DNA of 64,000 bases from Dolichospermum sp. LEGE 00240 (GTDB lineage: Bacteria > Cyanobacteriota > Cyanobacteriia > Cyanobacteriales > Nostocaceae): the NCBI RefSeq assembly GCF_015207875.1, contig NZ_JADEVZ010000007.1, forward strand, positions 43,916-107,915, in the 5' to 3' direction. Below, piece by piece: positions 42,905 through 52,047 of this stretch (positions within the stretch are counted from its first letter, which is position 1; every line of letters begins with the position of its first letter). Below the pieces are notes generated by a model. It did not search any database, had not been told where the DNA came from, and was given only the letters and a program-made list of their open reading frames with translations. A program made the position numbers and the translations under genes.

Positions 42905-43084
42905 ATGCCTTACACAAACGAAGAGGGTGGTCTTCTCAATAACTTTGCTAAAGAACCCAAGGTTTATCAAGCTGAACCGCCAACGAATGCTCAAAAGCGT
43001 ACTTACATTGTTCTAGGACTGGCAGCGGTGTTTTTAGTTGGTGTGGTAATTTTTGTGGCTTTCTCTGTTTCTAGTGCTAGTTAG
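42905..43084 (+). CDS. Psb34-like small membrane protein
   Basis: A 59-residue protein, too short for routine ORF calling: MPYTNEEGGLLNNFAKEPKV at the start and one hydrophobic helix (TYIVLGLAAVFLVGVVIFVA) near the end. The start motif resembles the Psb34 family (Synechocystis Ssl1498-like), a helper of photosystem II assembly with Hlip-like N-terminus. That match is from memory and is not decisive. It has an intrinsic terminator at 43124-43157, which supports a real gene. The ATG lies downstream of a weak AAGGAATC ribosome site. Confidence 0.65.
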   Translation: MPYTNEEGGLLNNFAKEPKVYQAEPPTNAQKRTYIVLGLAAVFLVGVVIFVAFSVSSAS

Positions 43085-43123
43085 TTGGAAAACTGTCCTT
43101 TAAATATTAGCCTTTCCTGATTT

Positions 43124-43157
43124 CAGGTTCTTATTTTGATCAAGAGCCTGATTTTTT
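43124..43157 (+). terminator. Rho-independent terminator of the Psb34-like gene
   Basis: Stem CAGGTTCTT / AAGAGCCTG (9 bp with one G-T pair), 9-base loop, then A and six Ts. It lies 40 bases after the stop. Confidence 0.82.
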
Positions 43158-43303
43158 GCTAGAATGGCAAAATACAAGTATAATTATAGTCTTTTTTGTT
43201 GACATTCTAGCCCGTAAAACTTGATTCATCCTGAAAAAGAGAGCATCTCCGTGAAAATCCAATTTATGAGATGTGACATTAATATTTAATTTATTCAGTC
43301 AGG

Positions 43304-45466
43304 ATGTATACAGAAACAAGGGGTAAAACCCAACTAAATACAAGCGTGAATGAAACCGTACACACAGAAAACATTGGTTTGAATCGGCAAGTATATCAAC
43401 GCCTAAAACTTGCTTTGAGTCTGGGTTTACGTAGACAAATTTTCTTTGCTATATGTGATGATTTACATTTAAGAAACCGGATAGCAGCACGCTTACACTC
43501 AACCCTTGCTTATCCAGTGGGTAAGGTTTTATATCAACGCGCCAATGTGGGAGATTTTAGCACTCCAGCCTATCCACGATTGGTGACAATACGCTTAAAT
43601 TTAAGTGATCCTAATCCCATTGCACAAATTAACCAATGGTTAGCTAATTATCCACCTCCACTGGTTGGAGGTTCAACAGAGAATCCTGGCCGTCCTTTAC
43701 CAATTCCAGGATTTCAGATTGTGGGGGTGGAAATGCTGACTAAAGAACCAGTCGCAGTCCAACGGTTGTTTTTAAATTATCTCCGTTTAAGTGAACAACA
43801 TTTATCGGGTGATGAATCTAGTCGTTTTTTAGAATCTAGTTTGTTATTTTGGGTTTCTCGTCCTTGGTTGTCAGCAATTCAGCAATCAGCACCCAAATTT
43901 TGGCATTGTCGCACGGGTGTATTTGTATTTGAGGGAGAACCGACACCAACTATAGATAATAGGGGTTATTCAGAAGTTGTGGCTGACTCCCGTAGTTTAG
44001 AACGAGAAAATTTAGATCATTTAATTGTGAAGGAGGAAAAAATTTCTCCAGATATAAAATTCACAAATAATCCTGATTTACCTTTAACGACAACTACAGA
44101 TTTAATTACAGAAATACCAGAACCATCTCCTGTTCCCTCTCCTCAGATTACCAATAATCAGAGCGAACTTGCCTTATCTCATATTAATCGAGAGTTGCAA
44201 GGATTAATTAAGGCAACCATAAATGCTGATGATAGTGAGCAAATTCAACAAATACTGGGGGAAATTGAACAGTTACATATTCAAGAGGCTAAGGGAGAAG
44301 AGCTAGGGATAGCTTATCAGAATCTTGGGAATTTCTATCGGTTGCAGATTGAGCAAGGACAAGCAACGGTGGAAAATTTGATGATCGCAATTCTAGCTTA
44401 TCAGGAGGCTGTTAGTTATGATGAAAGTTCTCCACAACTTCCAGATGTTTTGAATGATTTGGGGACTCTTTACTGGATGTTGCACCGTATCCCTGACAAT
44501 TCTGAAGAAGCCAAGATTTATATTCAGCAAGGGATAGATTTTTATAAGTTAGCGCTCAAGTTAATTGCAGGTGATACGCAGCCGGAAACCTATGCTCGTA
44601 TTCAAAATAACCTGGGTACTGCCTATGGTGATTTGGCTAGGTTTGCTGACGCGGTGGAAAACTGGAATTTGGCGGTTGTGGCTTATGATCAGGCTTTGCG
44701 TTACCGACAGGAGGATATAGAACCTTTAAAATATGCTGCTTGTCAGAATAATTTAGGTACAGCTTACTGGCATTTAGGACAGTATAATCAGCCTGTGGAA
44801 CATTTGACAAGGGCGATCGCTGCTTATAAATTAGCACTTATTCACTATGAACCGACAGATGAACCCCTAAAATATGGCATGATTCAAAATAATATTGGTA
44901 CTGCCTATTGGAATCTTTCCCAGTACGAACAACCAGTAGAAAATCTCCAGTTAGCAATTCAGGTTTATAATGAAGCACTAAAATATCGGACATCTGTTGA
45001 TGTTCCCCAAGCCTATGCTGCTACTCAAAATAATCTGGGTATCGCTTACTGGCATTTAGCAAATCAGCCGCAAACAACCAAGGAAGATCAACAAAAACTT
45101 ATAAAATCATGTATTCATGCCTATGGAGAAGCTGTGAATATAGCTCACTCATTTAGTAATCTGCCTTTAAATTTTGATTTATATGTGACACACAATAATT
45201 TAGCATTAGCTCATCATGATTTAGTGACAAATTTATCTTTTAATGGTGACAAAAAAACCCTATCTCAACATTTAGAAGCTGCTTTAGAAAATCATTTACA
45301 CGCGCTAAGTGGATTTGAGAGAAAAACAGAAAACTATCAAACAACAATCGGTTATATTGTTAACACAATTCGGACTTTTCACAATGAGTTAGGAATTCAA
45401 GGACAAAATTTAGCTTTGTCTAAACTTCCAGGACAATTACTACCAGATGTTTTGCCGAAGTTGTAA
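43304..45466 (+). CDS. Tetratricopeptide-repeat protein
   Basis: A 720-residue protein. The N-terminal 210 residues form an unknown domain ([20 protein letters not shown], then [20 protein letters not shown]) typical of a cyanobacterial family. A variable Pro-rich linker (about 215-290) follows. From about 330 to 650 there are six to seven TPR/Sel1-like units with recurring [17 protein letters not shown]. TPR arrays bind proteins; a regulatory or assembly role is likely but not known. No kinase or protease domain is attached. ATG clear. A heptamer tandem repeat begins three bases after the stop. Confidence 0.85.
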   Translation: MYTETRGKTQLNTSVNETVHTENIGLNRQVYQRLKLALSLGLRRQIFFAICDDLHLRNRIAARLHSTLAYPVGKVLYQRANVGDFSTPAYPRLVTIRLNLSDPNPIAQINQWLANYPPPLVGGSTENPGRPLPIPGFQIVGVEMLTKEPVAVQRLFLNYLRLSEQHLSGDESSRFLESSLLFWVSRPWLSAIQQSAPKFWHCRTGVFVFEGEPTPTIDNRGYSEVVADSRSLERENLDHLIVKEEKISPDIKFTNNPDLPLTTTTDLITEIPEPSPVPSPQITNNQSELALSHINRELQGLIKATINADDSEQIQQILGEIEQLHIQEAKGEELGIAYQNLGNFYRLQIEQGQATVENLMIAILAYQEAVSYDESSPQLPDVLNDLGTLYWMLHRIPDNSEEAKIYIQQGIDFYKLALKLIAGDTQPETYARIQNNLGTAYGDLARFADAVENWNLAVVAYDQALRYRQEDIEPLKYAACQNNLGTAYWHLGQYNQPVEHLTRAIAAYKLALIHYEPTDEPLKYGMIQNNIGTAYWNLSQYEQPVENLQLAIQVYNEALKYRTSVDVPQAYAATQNNLGIAYWHLANQPQTTKEDQQKLIKSCIHAYGEAVNIAHSFSNLPLNFDLYVTHNNLALAHHDLVTNLSFNGDKKTLSQHLEAALENHLHALSGFERKTENYQTTIGYIVNTIRTFHNELGIQGQNLALSKLPGQLLPDVLPKL

Positions 45467-45468
45467 TA

Positions 45469-45516
45469 GGAATTGGGAATTGGGAATTGGGAATTGGGAA
45501 TTGGGAATTGGGAATA
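45469..45516. repeat. GGAATTG heptamer tandem repeat
   Basis: About six copies of GGAATTG in perfect register, directly after the TPR gene stop codon and before the ABC transporter gene. Such short tandemly repeated heptamers are typical of heterocystous cyanobacteria. Confidence 0.9.
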
Positions 45517-45601
45517 GGCAGGGGGGAAGATGTAAGAGGCAAGATTTAAAGGTGTTTTTTTTTTTAATTTTTCATTTTGAATTAATTTATTTGCCAATTT
45601 T

Positions 45602-47458
45602 ATGAAAGAAATAATTTTAGGGGTTCGCAATCTACAAGTTGAATTTATCAGTGATAGCGGTAAAGTTAAAGCTATTGATGATATTAGTTTTCAGCTACAT
45701 CAGGGTGAAACTTTAGGAATAGTGGGAGAGTCGGGAAGTGGAAAGTCAGTTACGGCTTTAGCAATTATGGGTTTGTTGCAATATCCGGGAAAAGTAAGTG
45801 GAGGGGAAATTTTATTTTCTCGGACAAGTGGAAAACCGTTGAATTTATTAACATTATCACCTGACGAAATGCAGCTTTATCGAGGTGGTGATATTGCGAT
45901 GATTTTTCAAGAACCAATGAGTTCTTTAAATCCGGTTTATAGTATCGGGTTTCAGTTGCAAGAAGCTATTATGCGCCATCAAAATGTGAATGCAATTGAA
46001 GCAAAAAAAATTGCGATCGCCGGGTTGCAAGAAGTTAAACTTTTACCTAGTGATGAACAAATTGAGGAACAGTATCTTGATCATGATTTGTCAGCACCCG
46101 GTAGTTTTAAATTGGCACAGTTGGTGAAAGAACACAAAGAAGCCATGCTAGAAAGATATCCACATCAGCTATCTGGAGGACAATTGCAACGGGTAATGAT
46201 TGCAATGGCAATTTCCTGTAATCCATCTGTGTTGATTGCTGATGAACCAACTACAGCTTTAGATGTGACTGTGCAAGCGACAATCCTATCATTGTTATAT
46301 GAACTGCAACAAAGTCGCAATATGGCAATGATTTTTATTAGCCATGACTTGGGTTTAATTTCGGAAATTACTGACCAAGTAGCGGTAATGTATAAAGGTA
46401 AAATTGTTGAATATGGTGCAGCGGCACAAATTTTCAATAACCCCCAACATCCCTATACTAAAGGACTTGTAGCTTGTCGTCCTAGTCTGAATCGTCGTCC
46501 CCACAAACTACTGACTGTTTCTGACTACATGAATGTGACAGAAGATGAATTGGGAAAAGTGACAATTCAGACCAAAAAACCTGCACAACCAGCGGAAATT
46601 ACTGGGGAAGAGATTGACGCAAGATTAGCAAATATTAGTTCAAAACCACCTCTGTTGTCCGTTAGTAACCTGGAAGTTGGGTTTCCAGTCAGGGGAGTAT
46701 TTGGCAGCACAAAACGTTACCATAAGGCTGTAAATGGGGTTTCCTTTGATGTTTTTCCGGGGGAAACCTTGGGACTGGTGGGAGAATCTGGTTGCGGTAA
46801 AACTACTTTAGGGAGAACGTTGCTGCGATTAATCGAACCGATGAGCGGTAAAATATTATTTAATGGACAGGATATTACGCACTTGACTGGGAAAAGTTTG
46901 CAGCATTTACGACGGGAAATGCAGATTATTTTCCAAAATCCTTTTAGTTCTCTCAATCCCCGGATGAAGATTGGGGAAGCGATTGTAGAACCTCTGTTGA
47001 TTCATGGGGTGGGGAAGTCGAAACAACAGCGACAAGCTAGGGTAGTGGAATTGTTGGAACGGGTGGGTTTAAGTGCGGATGATATGAAAAAATATCCTCA
47101 TCAATTTTCCGGTGGTCAGCGTCAACGGGTTTGTATTGCTCGCGCTTTGGCTTTAAATCCTAAGTTTATTATTTGTGATGAGTCTGTTTCAGCTTTAGAT
47201 GTGTCTGTGCAAGCGCAAGTTTTGAATTTATTGAAAGAATTACAAGCGGATTTTCAACTAACTTACATTTTTATTTCCCATGATTTAAGTGTAGTCAAAT
47301 TTTTGAGCGATCGCATTTTGGTGATGAATCAGGGGAAAATAGTAGAATCTGGTACATCTGAAAGTATTTATCTCCACCCTAAAGAAGAATACACCCAAAA
47401 ATTAATCGCTGCAATTCCTACAGGTAGTCCCGAAAGGATCAAAAATCGGCACAATTAA
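45602..47458 (+). CDS. Double ABC ATPase of dipeptide/oligopeptide type
   Basis: A 618-residue protein with two ABC domains. First: Walker [10 protein letters not shown]-loop [13 protein letters not shown], signature LSGGQLQRV, Walker [12 protein letters not shown]. Second: [37 protein letters not shown], and [11 protein letters not shown]. Both halves end in the (A/S)E-x-IF-x-NP-x-HPYT-style tail of the peptide/nickel transporter ATPases (fusion of DppD-like and DppF-like units, as in GsiA). Permease and binding-protein genes are not in the window. A CRP-type regulator is downstream. An extra 25-residue segment in the first half ([15 protein letters not shown]) precedes the signature region. 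Confidence 0.9.
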   Translation: MKEIILGVRNLQVEFISDSGKVKAIDDISFQLHQGETLGIVGESGSGKSVTALAIMGLLQYPGKVSGGEILFSRTSGKPLNLLTLSPDEMQLYRGGDIAMIFQEPMSSLNPVYSIGFQLQEAIMRHQNVNAIEAKKIAIAGLQEVKLLPSDEQIEEQYLDHDLSAPGSFKLAQLVKEHKEAMLERYPHQLSGGQLQRVMIAMAISCNPSVLIADEPTTALDVTVQATILSLLYELQQSRNMAMIFISHDLGLISEITDQVAVMYKGKIVEYGAAAQIFNNPQHPYTKGLVACRPSLNRRPHKLLTVSDYMNVTEDELGKVTIQTKKPAQPAEITGEEIDARLANISSKPPLLSVSNLEVGFPVRGVFGSTKRYHKAVNGVSFDVFPGETLGLVGESGCGKTTLGRTLLRLIEPMSGKILFNGQDITHLTGKSLQHLRREMQIIFQNPFSSLNPRMKIGEAIVEPLLIHGVGKSKQQRQARVVELLERVGLSADDMKKYPHQFSGGQRQRVCIARALALNPKFIICDESVSALDVSVQAQVLNLLKELQADFQLTYIFISHDLSVVKFLSDRILVMNQGKIVESGTSESIYLHPKEEYTQKLIAAIPTGSPERIKNRHN

Positions 47459-47551
47459 AAAATTCCCCACCCAAAACAGTAGCTTTTTGTCACCAGATAT
47501 ATATATACTACGGCTAGTACATCGGAAAATAGTAATATACAATATATACTG

Positions 47552-48139
47552 ATGTCATTATACACAGGTAAGCTGGCAACATCTACAAATAACTCTCAAC
47601 AGCATTTTACCAGGCGATGCTTATTGCCAAGTAAAAAAGGTGCTTTGTGGCGAATAGAATCTGGTTTCGTGATGAATTATACCTACTTAGAAGATGGGAC
47701 AACAGTAGCTTTAGGGTTATGGGGTCCTGGAGATACAGTTGGGGAACTTCTATCCACCATGAAACCCTATCAGATTGAGTGTTTAACCAATGTAGAAGCA
47801 ACTATTGTACCTGTAGATGACTGGAATCAACTAACAAATACTTTACTTGATCACATTCAACAAGCAGAAGAATTAATGCTAATTCGCAGTCATAGAAAAG
47901 TAGAAACTATGCTGATGCAATTATTAGCATGGTTATCCAAAAAATTTGGTTCAGAAGTAGAAAAAGGACGTTTAATTGATATGCGTCTGACTCACGAAGA
48001 TTTAGCAGCACTAATCAATTCTACTCGTGTAACTATCACTCGTGTCTTAGGACAATTAGAACAGGAAGGATTAATTGATAGACTTTCTCTGCACCGGATT
48101 ATGGTGAAACAAGATGATATTTGGTATTACGAAATTTAA
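47552..48139 (+). CDS. Crp/Fnr-family transcription regulator
   Basis: A 195-residue regulator. The N-terminal cNMP-like beta barrel is shorter than usual but shows the core LWRIESGFVMNYTYLEDGTT and GLWGPGDTVGELL. A dimer helix follows, then the HTH_Crp domain MRLTHEDLAALINSTRVTIT and RVLGQLEQEGLI (recognition helix STRVTITRVLGQL). There is no obvious PAS or iron-sulfur Cys set. It is a DNA-binding dimer; the ligand cannot be predicted, since the canonical cAMP-binding Arg/Glu residues are not evident. It lies 93 bases after the ABC ATPase gene. ATG clear. Confidence 0.87.
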   Translation: MSLYTGKLATSTNNSQQHFTRRCLLPSKKGALWRIESGFVMNYTYLEDGTTVALGLWGPGDTVGELLSTMKPYQIECLTNVEATIVPVDDWNQLTNTLLDHIQQAEELMLIRSHRKVETMLMQLLAWLSKKFGSEVEKGRLIDMRLTHEDLAALINSTRVTITRVLGQLEQEGLIDRLSLHRIMVKQDDIWYYEI

Positions 48140-48214
48140 TCAGAAAATTGTGTTAAATACGGAGATATAGCTAAAGTATCATCATTGCCTACTTGAAAAA
48201 TTGAACTTCAATTT

Positions 48215-48415
48215 ATGACAATAAAAGTCATTTTTCACAAAGAAGCAGAAGTTTACTGGGTAGAAGTTCCTGCTATTCCCGGTTGTGCTACCCAGGGAGA
48301 TACTTTTGAAGAATTACTACAAAATTTATATGAAGCCGTTGCAGGTTGTCTACTCGTTGAGTTTGATCCATCCTATATGACTACAGAACTAGATTTAAAA
48401 AATCATCTATTTTAA
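48215..48415 (+). CDS. HicB-family antitoxin-like protein
   Basis: A 66-residue protein with the HicB partial-RNase-H pattern KVIFHKEAEVYWVEVPAIPG, then CATQGDTFEELLQNLYEAV. Most HicB proteins pair with a HicA toxin (about 60 residues, double-stranded-RNA-binding fold), but none is visible on either side, so it appears to be an orphan. Its 3' end overlaps the convergent PIN gene by 35 bases. No C-terminal RHH or HTH domain follows the fold, as in short HicB forms. ATG clear. Confidence 0.75.
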   Translation: MTIKVIFHKEAEVYWVEVPAIPGCATQGDTFEELLQNLYEAVAGCLLVEFDPSYMTTELDLKNHLF

Positions 48416-48797
48416 TTATTTCTACGCCTTCAAATAACTTTAAAACAAGTAAATCTTGATCGCCAGTAATAATATAATCTGCTTTTCCATTCAACGCTAA
48501 AGACAATATTTTATCATCTTTCGGATCACGACAAATATTAATAATTTCTCCAACTTCTACAAACTCAACTGTTTTCAGAAAGTTACTCAGAAAAAATCGT
48601 CTTTCTATAGTCGTAACATATTTATCAAATTTAGGTCGAAATAAAACTTCTTCTATTTCCAATAAAACAGAAGATGACATTAGGATCTTTCCTATATCTT
48701 GTGCCTTATCTAAGGCTTGACGCGCTTTGCTGGTTTTGGCAAGAACGGCACTAACGAGAATATTTGTATCTAAAACTAAATATTGTTTACGGTTCAT
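48381..48797 (-). CDS. PIN-domain toxin
   Basis: A 138-residue PIN nuclease. Acidic active-site residues are seen in YLVLDTNILVSAVL (first Asp), the EEVLFRPKF region (Glu), ICRDPKDDKILSLAL (Asp) and ADYIITGDQDLL (last Asp). The PIN family degrades RNA and is usually the toxin of a VapBC-like pair. It overlaps the upstream small gene (48787-49011) by 11 bases, the typical antitoxin-toxin order, and also overlaps the convergent HicB gene at its 3' end. ATG clear. Confidence 0.88.
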   Translation of the reverse strand: MNRKQYLVLDTNILVSAVLAKTSKARQALDKAQDIGKILMSSSVLLEIEEVLFRPKFDKYVTTIERRFFLSNFLKTVEFVEVGEIINICRDPKDDKILSLALNGKADYIITGDQDLLVLKLFEGVEIIKIDDFLNLVL

Positions 48798-49011
48798 TAA
48801 TTATTGATTCTAAAATTTCTGGTGTTAAGCCTCTAGCAGTTGCTCTATCGCTGATTTCGTCCATAATCTTTCTGAGAAAATCAATGTCATTTTCCTTTTC
48901 TTTTTTGAGTAAAAGGCTAACAATTTCCTGAATTTGTTGACGTTCTTCTAAGGAAGCAAATTGATAAGCTTCGGCAATTTCGGAGGTAACTTCAAGGGTG
49001 ATTGTCTGCAT
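48787..49011 (-). CDS. Antitoxin partner of the PIN toxin
   Basis: A 74-residue, acidic, helical protein (MQTITLEVTSEIAEAYQFAS, then LEERQQIQEIVSLLLKKEKE). Its position just before and overlapping the PIN gene on the same strand marks it as antitoxin. The N-terminal strand-plus-helix could be an RHH-like DNA-binding unit that autoregulates the pair, but this is inference. ATG clear. Confidence 0.75.
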   Translation of the reverse strand: MQTITLEVTSEIAEAYQFASLEERQQIQEIVSLLLKKEKENDIDFLRKIMDEISDRATARGLTPEILESIINEP

Positions 49012-49071
49012 AGTTATGCAATTTTAAAATTTCATGGGATAGTTTGATTATATCAAAACGTCTGGCTAAGT

Positions 49072-49158
49072 GCTATGCCGTTTTTTAACGTCTTCCCAAC
49101 TAGAACTGGTTGTAGGGTTTTTTCGTAATTTTCTAACCGTCGCTCTAATTCTTGTAGT
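49072..49158 (-). pseudogene. Antitoxin gene fragment (addiction-module type), copy 2
   Basis: This segment resembles 52060-52140, the 3' half of the intact antitoxin gene at 52044-52271. On the minus strand it reads KNPTTSSSWEDVKK. The 5' part is absent; the sequence upstream turns into a GTAGAAACTACACAAACAAA segment. It is a decayed duplicate with no toxin gene downstream of it. Confidence 0.7.
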
Positions 49159-49331
49159 CATAGAAAAGTAGAAACTACACAAACAAAGTCCACCTTCGTG
49201 GACTAACACAAAATTAAGGTTTTCAAACCCACGCAGGTGGGTTTCGCCTGTGTAGACGCGGTTTCTAACCGCCCAGATATGTATGAATTTAGACTTTTCA
49301 AACAACCTCTTAAGAGTTGCCTGTTTAAAAA

Positions 49332-49448
49332 AGTGAATCAGGTGCAAGAAATAAGCATTGAAACCATGAAAAACCTATCACTTTCTGAAATTTGAGACTA
49401 TTCTGATTTCCTGCTAATTCTTACTCCTGACTCCTGACTCCTAGCCCT
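49332..49448. repeat. About 110-bp dispersed repeat, copy B
   Basis: Matches 14356-14464, from AGTGAATCAGGTGCAAG to CTGACTCCTAGCCCT. Its last bases overlap the thiaminase-like gene, and its CTA is the complement of that gene's TAG stop codon. Confidence 0.78.
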
Positions 49449-50685
49449 GTTGTAACTCTTTAAGAATTAATTGCTTTAATGTTTTGCGAACTTCTGGAAA
49501 GCCAGAATTAGGATAAGGTACGGCATTTTTGATCACTTTTTCTAGAGTCTTATAATAAGAATCTTTGTGGAGTGAGTCAGTTTTAAAAGCACTATAGGTA
49601 GCAGGAATTAAATAACGTGGTATACCATTTACTCCAGCATCTTTACTACTTAAAATCCATTCTTGAGTGTTAGGATTATCCAAATAAGCTGCAAACTTAT
49701 TCGCGGCATTCTGACAAGTTTGATTACAGTCTTGGCGTAAAACCAAAGCATCAACAAATAGCACAGGATTACTACCTTCACTCAGAGGTAAAGAAGCTAA
49801 TTTGACATCAGGATTGATGCCATTTTTGAATATATAGCTGAGTCTTTCCGAATAACCAAAAAAGGCATCAACTTGATTATTAATAAAGGCTTCCGCACCA
49901 CTATCTACATCGCCATACTTATCAAAACAAGGGTTAGCATCTCCCACTTGGCAATTGTTAGCAAATTTTTTGAAAGATTTAATTACTAACTTATCTAGAT
50001 TAGGTGATAAAGCAGAATCAATTTCTTTTGTACCATAGGTATCCGCCCAAGCATCTAAATACAAAGCTGGTAAATTCCAACTTCCTGTTAAATCTCCTGC
50101 TAAATTGGGTATATCTGGAGTTATAGATTGTAAAATAGTCAAAATTTTGTCCACAGATTTAGTTTTGACTACTTGATCATTACGAGAAAAAATAAAATGA
50201 CCACATAATAAATGTGGGATACCGTAGATATTTCCGTTGATAGTTACAGCATTTAACCCAGCAGGATACCAATCTTTGGTGTTTTCAGGATTGTTCCAAG
50301 CTTTAGCTACATTTGCCTTAACCAAATCACCTAATAGTAAAGTATCTATCTCTACTAGATGATAACCATTTTGTTCATTGGTAGAATTAGATAACCACTG
50401 CTTTAAAGTGTCTAGATTATAAAATCCTTCTTCATCAGGATTTAGAGGTTTCAATACTAAATCAATGCTAGGATTTTGAGTTTCAAATTCACTTTCAATT
50501 CTAGTTAATAGTGCTTGATATTGATCCTGTGCCGAATCAGGAATATAGGGAAAGAGAGCAACTTTTAAAGTAGTGTTAGGAATCGTTTGTGCGTAGGCAA
50601 TATTTGGGGAAGAAAATGCCCATTGTCCTAGAAATGCTAAACTGAATATCAGTAAGGAGAAAAATATATTTTGTAATTTTTTCAT
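49441..50685 (-). CDS. Thiaminase I-like (thiamine pyridinylase) secreted protein
   Basis: A 414-residue exported protein with the periplasmic-binding-protein fold. The signal peptide (MKKLQNIFFSLLIFSLAFLG, cleavage near YAQ) starts at ATG 50685; a longer frame to 50718 is less likely. The mature start LKVALFPYIPDS, the segment EIDTLLLGDLV, GNIYGIPHLLCGHFIFSR and DAFFGYSERLS line up in order with thiaminase I of Paenibacillus (YPYVPD, VLDSIFLSHFV, GLPQILCTNLLFYR, FIGYSES). The catalytic nucleophile Cys (here Cys161) and the general-base Glu (here Glu280) are both kept. Thiaminase I splits thiamine by base exchange. The alternative is an ordinary solute-binding protein. Function untested. Confidence 0.72.
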   Translation of the reverse strand: MKKLQNIFFSLLIFSLAFLGQWAFSSPNIAYAQTIPNTTLKVALFPYIPDSAQDQYQALLTRIESEFETQNPSIDLVLKPLNPDEEGFYNLDTLKQWLSNSTNEQNGYHLVEIDTLLLGDLVKANVAKAWNNPENTKDWYPAGLNAVTINGNIYGIPHLLCGHFIFSRNDQVVKTKSVDKILTILQSITPDIPNLAGDLTGSWNLPALYLDAWADTYGTKEIDSALSPNLDKLVIKSFKKFANNCQVGDANPCFDKYGDVDSGAEAFINNQVDAFFGYSERLSYIFKNGINPDVKLASLPLSEGSNPVLFVDALVLRQDCNQTCQNAANKFAAYLDNPNTQEWILSSKDAGVNGIPRYLIPATYSAFKTDSLHKDSYYKTLEKVIKNAVPYPNSGFPEVRKTLKQLILKELQQG

Positions 50686-50718
50686 GTCGCACAGCCCATA
50701 AGTTTGAGATATATCCAA

Positions 50719-50816
50719 AAACTCATTATTTATGGACAGGGTATACTTACTGTAGTTTTTTTACAAAATTTAATATATTCTTATTTGTATGACTAAAATA
50801 TAATAAACCACGCCAT
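50719..50816. other. Upstream region of the thiaminase-like gene
   Basis: An AT-rich stretch that should carry the promoter of the 49441-50685 gene. I see no distinct operator or riboswitch; in particular no TPP riboswitch (the CTGAGA and CCTGAACCTGATC-type motifs) is evident here. Confidence 0.4.
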
Positions 50817-51057
50817 ATCATGGGTTTTTTCGTAATTTCCTAACCTTCGCTGTAATTCTTGTTTTTGTGTTTGACTCAAGATTTTACTCTTTTCTCTCCT
50901 GATTACGATACAAGGGGTTTAGCACTACTAAACCCCCACCCACAGAATCAAATAATTAAGCCATGTTGAATATATCTCATCGATCTTCAGCAAGTTGGAT
51001 ATGTTTTGCAATGCTGAGTTCAGAAATGTCAAATTTTCAGAGGGGATGGAGACTCAT
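50817..51057 (-). pseudogene. Broken antitoxin gene, copy 3
   Basis: The 5' part (51057-50980) matches the start of the antitoxin gene at 52271: MSLHPL then a premature TGA, then KFDISELSIA in frame. About 100 bases of unrelated sequence follow, then the 3' part (50880-50820, YEKNP-type region) resumes. The gene is thus interrupted and carries a stop codon at codon 7. Confidence 0.75.
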
Positions 51058-51059
51058 CA

Positions 51060-51608
51060 TTACTCCATAGAACCATCCACCTGACCCCAAAACCAGTTAC
51101 CTACAGCACCAGGTTCTTTTTCTGTTAGAAATTCTTTCTTAGCCGAAACAAACTCTTTTTTAGAGAGGATACCGTCCTGATCTATATCAAGCTTGGAGAA
51201 AACAAAAGCTGATTTTTCAGCATCTAGGTCAAACATACTGAAGAAGAGACGATGTTCTTGTTCTGATATATGACCATCACTGTCTAAATCAATAATGTCA
51301 AACAAAGTTTCTATTAAAGGGTCGTTGTCATCTGGATTTGAAACCGTCTTTTCTATACCCTGACAAAATTCTTCAGGACTGACCTTACCATCTCCATCCA
51401 AATCCGCTTTAGACCAAAAATTCTCCCAAATATAAAGCCACTTAAACAACAAATCTTTGTGAATCTCTGAACCAATCTCTGCGTTACGGATGTTGGCGAA
51501 CCTCTCAGCCAAAATCTCAGTATCTTCTTTGCTAATGAAGCCCGAATTATCAGCATCCAGACAGTAAAAGTAATGGAGTAACTTTTTTCTATGATATACA
51601 CTTAACAT
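51060..51608 (-). CDS. EF-hand calcium-binding protein
   Basis: A 182-residue protein with four EF-hand loops: DADNSGFISKED, DLDGDGKVSPEE, DLDSDGHISEQE and DIDQDGILSKKE. All keep the 1, 3, 5 and 12 acidic pattern, so four calcium ions may bind. The helical spacing resembles calmodulin-like or sarcoplasmic calcium-binding proteins, with no signal peptide. The C-terminus ends WFWGQVDGSME. Calcium signals are linked to heterocyst development in filamentous cyanobacteria, but no such link is shown here. ATG clear. Confidence 0.9.
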   Translation of the reverse strand: MLSVYHRKKLLHYFYCLDADNSGFISKEDTEILAERFANIRNAEIGSEIHKDLLFKWLYIWENFWSKADLDGDGKVSPEEFCQGIEKTVSNPDDNDPLIETLFDIIDLDSDGHISEQEHRLFFSMFDLDAEKSAFVFSKLDIDQDGILSKKEFVSAKKEFLTEKEPGAVGNWFWGQVDGSME

Positions 51609-51747
51609 GATTTTTCCCTTTTACTTACTAAACATACCTAAATTACCACAGTGGCACATCTACGAAACGATAAAAAGATGATATTAAAATTTTTTTATAT
51701 TTTGTGCCTTAATCTAAAACTTGACTCGCTAGGAACAAAGAGAAATT

Positions 51748-52047
51748 TTATTCAATTCTATCTAACCACTGTTTTGGATCACGTTTTGCATGGAAGCAAG
51801 CAAATACAAAAACAGTATCTTGTTCAAAAACGTAGAGAATTACATAAGGGAATCGCCGGATTAATACTCTTCTTACCTGTTTGTAGGTAACTTGGTAAGC
51901 AAGGGGTTGTCTTCCAATTCCAGACAGACAAGCATCAACAGCACGAACAAATTCCGAACCTAAACCCGGATTTTGGGATTCGTACCACTCAAAAGCATTT
52001 TGGATATCGTATTCTGCTTCTGGCTGAATAATCAGGTTATAGTTCAT
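51748..52047 (-). CDS. RelE/ParE-family toxin
   Basis: A 99-residue toxin of the RelE/ParE superfamily: MNYNLIIQPEAEYDIQNAFE, then WYESQNPGLGSEFVRAVD and VRRVLIRRFPYVILYVFEQD, a fold-typical strand arrangement. It overlaps the antitoxin stop by 4 bases (ATGA), so antitoxin precedes toxin. RelE-type members cut mRNA on the ribosome; ParE members poison gyrase, and the sequence does not decide between them. ATG clear. Confidence 0.9.
   Translation of the reverse strand: MNYNLIIQPEAEYDIQNAFEWYESQNPGLGSEFVRAVDACLSGIGRQPLAYQVTYKQVRRVLIRRFPYVILYVFEQDTVFVFACFHAKRDPKQWLDRIE

Noticed and set aside
47500..47551. NtcA-type GTA-N8-TAC box before the Crp/Fnr gene
   Set aside because: The GTA and TAC pairs present do not have the required spacing.
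50686..50816. TPP riboswitch upstream of the thiaminase-like gene
   Set aside because: The conserved thi-box motifs (CTGAGA and the CCTGAACCTGAT-type segment) were not found.
51651..51890. 79-codon plus frame opposite the RelE/ParE toxin gene
   Set aside because: It is antisense to the toxin, with no family match and no ribosome site.
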